Assembly: GCF_002967765.1 (NCBI RefSeq)
Contig: NZ_PUHY01000015.1
Span: 558,001 to 622,000 of the forward strand
Source: Blastopirellula marina
GTDB taxonomy: Bacteria; Planctomycetota; Planctomycetia; Pirellulales; Pirellulaceae
Length of the DNA stretch: 64,000 nucleotides
Direction: 5' to 3'
Every line of letters begins with the position of its first letter. The first letter of the stretch is position 1. Shown here piece after piece: positions 60,738 through 64,000 of this stretch. The position numbers were made by a program, and so were the translations under genes. The notes beneath the pieces were generated by a model that searched no databases, had not been told where the DNA came from, and saw only the letters and a program-made list of their open reading frames with translations.

Positions 60738-62474
60738 ATGAGGGAAACGGCTGACGGTCATTTTCTCCCCCCACAGTTTTTGCAACGGTTCTCTCCTGCT
60801 ATGTCCCTAACGCTAAAGCTTGGCGTCAAAACCGATCCGATTGAGTATCGATACTCGTTTCCTTGGCTGTTTCGCTTGTTGGCCGACGAGGATGTCCGAT
60901 TGGTGCAGATTGGAACTTGGTTCGAGATGTACCAGCTTCCCGACGAGTTCTTTATTGAATTACGGCAACAGGCCGAGAACCACGGTATCCAGATTGCCAG
61001 CATGTTCACTGCCCATCGCGAGTTGGGTGGCTTCTTTCGCGAAGAGGTTGGCTTAGAGCAGGTCGCACGACGCAATTTTGAACGTTACATCGAGATTGGC
61101 GCCTTGTTAGGAGCCGATTCGATCGGCTCGAATCCTGGAGCGATCATGCGTGATCGAATGGGTACAAAGTCGCAGGGTGTAGAGTGTTATCTTCAGCACA
61201 TGCGTGAATTAATGCATTATGCGAAAGAGAAAGGTCTATCTTGGCTCACGATTGAGCCGATGTCCTGTTTGGCTGAACCACCGACACTGCCGGAAGAGGT
61301 CGCGGCGATGGGCCAGACATTGATGGACTATCACCATCAGCATCCTGACTCGACCGTACCAATTGGATACTGCGCCGATATCGCACACGGTTATATCAAT
61401 CAGCAGGATCAGGTCGGTTTCAATCACATCGAGTTGTTCGAGGCAACGTATCCTTGGCTATACGAGTTCCATTTGAAGAATACCGACGCGCGGTTCAATT
61501 CGACATTCGGATTCAGCCCTGAAGAGCGTGCGAAAGGCATCGTCGACGTTGCACAGTTCCGTCAGCTCTTGCTGGACAATGCCGACAAACTACCGGTAAG
61601 CGAGATGACCGGATATCTAGAAATCGGCGGACCTAAACTTGGCCGTGACTATAGTGACCATCATCTAGAAGAAATGCTTCGCTCTTCGTTGCGGCACTTG
61701 AAAGAGACATTTCTCGGGGAAGGCAGCGAGCCCCCAGGAGCTACGACTCCGGTTGCTTTTACTTCGGCGAATCCAGTCGAGATTTCCCCGTCCATGATGT
61801 GTGTCGATCCGCTGAACTTCGAGGCTGCTTTGCGACAAGTTGAACGAGTTGGCGTCGACATGCTACACCTCGATATCATGGACGGCCATTTCGTTCCGAA
61901 CATGCCGATGGGATTAGGGGTTATCGATGCCCTTCAAAAGGCGACCGACTTACCGCTCGATGTTCACTTGATGGTGGCTGACAACGATTTCTTTGTCGAG
62001 CAACTAGCGAACATGGGCGTGAGCCAGGTTTCGGTCCATTTGGAATCATCGACCCACCTCGATCGCACGTTGGCTCGCATTCGGGAACTTGGGATGAAGG
62101 CCGGGGTCGCGATAAATCCCAGCACGCCACTCGCCGCGATCGATTATGTTCTGGAGCGAATCGACTACGTTTTGATAATGACTGTAAACCCCGGCTACGC
62201 TGGGCAGGCAATGACGCCAGCTTCGCTGCGCAAGATTGCCGACTGTCGAGACTTTTTGGCGGCAAGTGGATTCGACTTGCCGATTCAAGTCGATGGGAAC
62301 GTTAGCTTCGACAACATTCCTGGGATGGTCGCGGCCGGAGCTACCAATCTGGTTGCTGGAACGAGCAGTCTGTTCCATCGTTCCGCTTCGATGAATGAAA
62401 ATAAAGCTCGCATGCTCGACGCAATCAAGGCAGGGCTTTCAGCCCGTGGCGAGTCTTCCATAACATCTGCTTAG
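60738..62474 (+). CDS. Fusion of TIM-barrel sugar epimerase and ribulose-phosphate 3-epimerase
   Basis: A 578-residue bifunctional-looking protein. Residues about 24-325 are a sugar phosphate isomerase/epimerase domain of the D-tagatose 3-epimerase type, with the metal ligands E173 (LTIEPMS), D214 (GYCADIAHG), H245 (YEFHLKNTD) and E295 (GYLEIGGP). After a linker (GEGSEPPGATTP) residues about 345-560 are a complete ribulose-phosphate 3-epimerase: S352 (SPSMM), H377 and D379 (LHLDIMDGHFVPN), H410 (DVHLM), D519 (QVDGNV) and the signature MTVNPGYAGQ. Both act at C3 of ketoses, one on free sugar, one on sugar phosphate. An internal ATG at 60801 is an alternative start. It is divergent from the DeoR-type regulator and is followed by two dehydrogenase genes. 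Confidence 0.88.
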   Translation: MRETADGHFLPPQFLQRFSPAMSLTLKLGVKTDPIEYRYSFPWLFRLLADEDVRLVQIGTWFEMYQLPDEFFIELRQQAENHGIQIASMFTAHRELGGFFREEVGLEQVARRNFERYIEIGALLGADSIGSNPGAIMRDRMGTKSQGVECYLQHMRELMHYAKEKGLSWLTIEPMSCLAEPPTLPEEVAAMGQTLMDYHHQHPDSTVPIGYCADIAHGYINQQDQVGFNHIELFEATYPWLYEFHLKNTDARFNSTFGFSPEERAKGIVDVAQFRQLLLDNADKLPVSEMTGYLEIGGPKLGRDYSDHHLEEMLRSSLRHLKETFLGEGSEPPGATTPVAFTSANPVEISPSMMCVDPLNFEAALRQVERVGVDMLHLDIMDGHFVPNMPMGLGVIDALQKATDLPLDVHLMVADNDFFVEQLANMGVSQVSVHLESSTHLDRTLARIRELGMKAGVAINPSTPLAAIDYVLERIDYVLIMTVNPGYAGQAMTPASLRKIADCRDFLAASGFDLPIQVDGNVSFDNIPGMVAAGATNLVAGTSSLFHRSASMNENKARMLDAIKAGLSARGESSITSA

Positions 62475-62516
62475 CCTCAATCGCCCCACGAAAGTTGTTC
62501 AAGGTATCGGTAAAGT

Positions 62517-63593
62517 ATGAACCAGTCCTCGGATTCCCAGATGGAAGCAATTGTTCTGCATGGTATTGGTGATTTGCGATACGAGAAGGTTCCCGTTCCC
62601 GAGGTCGAACCAGGAAAGGTCCGTGTGCGGATTGGTTTCTGTGGTGTTTGTGGATCGGATATCCCTCGCTGCTTTTCCAAAGGCACCTATTCCTTTCCAA
62701 CGATCTGTGGACACGAGTTTGCTGGAACAGTTGAAGCGTGTGGTGAAGGTGTACAGCAGTTTCAGGCGGGCGATCGTGTCGCGGTGTTCCCACTACTGTG
62801 GCGTGAAGATCACGCCGCTTGCGAACAAGGGAAATATGCACAATCGGACGGCTACGACTATCTTGGTTCCCGTAGCGATGGAGCATTCAGCGAGTATGTC
62901 GTTGCCCCAGAACGCAATTTGATTCGCGTTCCCGAGAACGTATCTCTCGAGGAAGCTGCGATGACAGAACCAGCCGCCGTCGCGCTGCATGCCGTTCGAA
63001 GAGCAAAAGTTCGCCTCGGAGATTCGGTCGCCGTGTTTGGGCTGGGACCGATTGGCTTAATGGTAGCTCAATGGTTAAAGGCCTCCGGGGCAGGTCCTGT
63101 TCTGCTATTCGACATCCAACCCGAAAAGCTCGAGATTGCTCGTAAACTGGGCTTCGAGCATGCCTACGATAGCCGCGAAGTCAACGTCAGCGAGATCGTC
63201 GACGAACTTACTTCTGGACATGGCGTACATGTCGCGATTGAAGCTGCGGGAGTTCCTCCCACAATGCTGGCGGCAATAGAAGTCGCTCGTCGCGCTGGGA
63301 GAGTCGTTATGCTCGGAAATCCGGCTGCGGATGTCACTTTGCCGGCAACATTGATCTCGCAGGCAATGCGTCGTGAGATCGATATTCTCGGTGTGTGGAA
63401 TTCAGACTTCAGTGTTTACAGCGACGACGATGACTGGCGGACCGTATTGGCCGCCATGGCCAGCGGGATTTTGAATCTGAAACCACTCATTACGCATCGT
63501 GTTCCGCTCGTCGATGGCATCGCTGCTTTGGAAATGATGCATGCCCAGTCTGAGTTCTTTACCAAAGTGCTCATCCATCCAGAGTCGAAGTAA
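62517..63593 (+). CDS. Zinc-type alcohol dehydrogenase (galactitol-1-phosphate/sorbitol dehydrogenase-like)
   Basis: A 358-residue medium-chain dehydrogenase. Catalytic zinc: GFCGVCGSDIPR and CGHEFAG; NAD-binding motif VAVFGLGPIGLMVAQWLKASGA. The segment between resembles galactitol-1-phosphate 5-dehydrogenase (EQGKY, YDYLGSRSDGAFSEYVV), but in the structural zinc loop three of the four Cys are changed: by position they read Arg, His, Cys and Ser in PLLWREDHAACEQGKYAQS. The protein may therefore be zinc-independent for structure. It presumably oxidises a polyol or polyol-phosphate that feeds the epimerase fusion. Confidence 0.88.
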   Translation: MNQSSDSQMEAIVLHGIGDLRYEKVPVPEVEPGKVRVRIGFCGVCGSDIPRCFSKGTYSFPTICGHEFAGTVEACGEGVQQFQAGDRVAVFPLLWREDHAACEQGKYAQSDGYDYLGSRSDGAFSEYVVAPERNLIRVPENVSLEEAAMTEPAAVALHAVRRAKVRLGDSVAVFGLGPIGLMVAQWLKASGAGPVLLFDIQPEKLEIARKLGFEHAYDSREVNVSEIVDELTSGHGVHVAIEAAGVPPTMLAAIEVARRAGRVVMLGNPAADVTLPATLISQAMRREIDILGVWNSDFSVYSDDDDWRTVLAAMASGILNLKPLITHRVPLVDGIAALEMMHAQSEFFTKVLIHPESK

Positions 63594-63643
63594 ACGGCTT
63601 ACTCCGCCCCCCATTCACGCAACACTCTTTCTGTCGAGCTACG

Positions 63644-64000
63644 ATGAAATCGCAAGTTCAATACCTTGATCAACCTGGCGGTCAGTTCACAATTTCCGAG
63701 CAAGAGCTAGGCCAACCTGGCCCTGGTGAAATTCGGTTAAAGACGGTGACGACTTCGGTTTGCCAGTCCGACGTGGTGATCTACAAGCAAGGATTACCAC
63801 GTATTAAGAAGTGGCCCGCGATTCTTCTTCACGAAGCGGCATGTGTGGTTGATGAAGTTGGCGAGGGCGTCACACAATTCGAACCTGGCGATCTCGTTGG
63901 GCTCGGCTGTGATATTCCCTGTGGTGACGAGTCGTGTATTTATTGCGGCGAAAATGGGACAGGTGATTGGACGAGTTGTCCCAATACCTGGGCCACCGGT
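63644..64000 (+). CDS. Zinc-type alcohol dehydrogenase, N-terminal part (cut by window edge)
   Basis: The open frame from ATG 63644 runs to the window end (119 codons, no stop). It begins MKSQVQYLDQPGGQF and contains SVCQSDVVIYKQG, LLHEAACVV (in the position of the GHE motif, with Leu in place of Gly), VGEGVTQFEPGDLVG, and a structural zinc loop with CDIPCGDESCIYCGEN, and a later Cys (SCPN). Unlike its upstream neighbour the structural Cys appear retained. It lies 50 bases after the previous dehydrogenase and is probably co-transcribed. Confidence 0.85.
   Translation, partial: MKSQVQYLDQPGGQFTISEQELGQPGPGEIRLKTVTTSVCQSDVVIYKQGLPRIKKWPAILLHEAACVVDEVGEGVTQFEPGDLVGLGCDIPCGDESCIYCGENGTGDWTSCPNTWATG

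Overview
The window reads as chromosomal DNA of a planctomycete, most likely of the Pirellulaceae (Blastopirellula, Bremerella or Rhodopirellula type). This is inferred from gene content: a DUF1559 protein with a prepilin-type N-terminus, a TPR-CHAT protein, giant prepilin-like proteins, many small secreted lipoproteins, a MoxR-DUF58-TgpA operon, and sugar-catabolism clusters mixed with secreted hydrolase-like proteins. Genes are dense and often overlap by 1-8 bases. I see no phage, insertion sequence, CRISPR array or rRNA.

Region 1 (1-15 kb). A pair of minus-strand transglutaminase-like proteins, of which one seems to have lost its catalytic triad. Then small lipoproteins, a secreted alpha/beta-hydrolase-like protein, a TPR-CHAT protein interrupted by a frameshift, a FemAB/GNAT-type acetyltransferase, and the moxR-DUF58-tgpA operon, which converges on and overlaps ychF.

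Region 2 (15-37 kb). A minus-strand type IV pilus / type II secretion-like cluster. In transcription order it holds a PilB/GspE ATPase, PilT, a second PilB/GspE ATPase, PilC/GspF, a GspG-like major pseudopilin, three further prepilin-like proteins and a GspK-like protein of about 1,926 residues. A strong intrinsic terminator closes it. No secretin or GspC/L/M gene is visible. Downstream lie an outer-membrane beta-barrel candidate, a cysteine-rich lipoprotein, a multi-pass membrane protein and tRNA-Ser(UGA). An intergenic stretch with two terminator hairpins could hold a small RNA.

Region 3 (37-44 kb). A six-gene, translationally coupled operon: LacI-type regulator, exported nucleoside hydrolase, ribokinase, and a ribose-type ABC importer (lipoprotein binding protein, double ATPase, permease). 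It looks like a complete route from extracellular nucleoside to ribose 5-phosphate.

Region 4 (44-53.8 kb, minus strand). Eight tightly linked catabolic genes: HpaI-type aldolase, Gfo/Idh/MocA oxidoreductase, SDR, D-threonine-aldolase-like PLP enzyme, DapA-like lyase, amidohydrolase, 3-hydroxyacyl-CoA/L-gulonate-type dehydrogenase and M19 dipeptidase. The substrate is not recognisable. Upstream are a HEAT-like secreted protein and a GntR/LacI chimeric (AraR-type) regulator.

Region 5 (53.8-64 kb, plus strand). Two GTACGTAC palindromes lie between that regulator and a run of DUF1559 protein, small lipoprotein, GH32/43-like propeller protein, PhyH dioxygenase (frameshifted), sialidase-like protein and RidA-family protein. 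A DeoR-type regulator with clustered TGATCA sites then precedes a fusion of a TIM-barrel sugar epimerase with ribulose-phosphate 3-epimerase, and two zinc-type alcohol dehydrogenases, the last cut by the window edge. Regions 3-5 together suggest an opportunistic carbohydrate and nucleoside scavenger under three local regulators.
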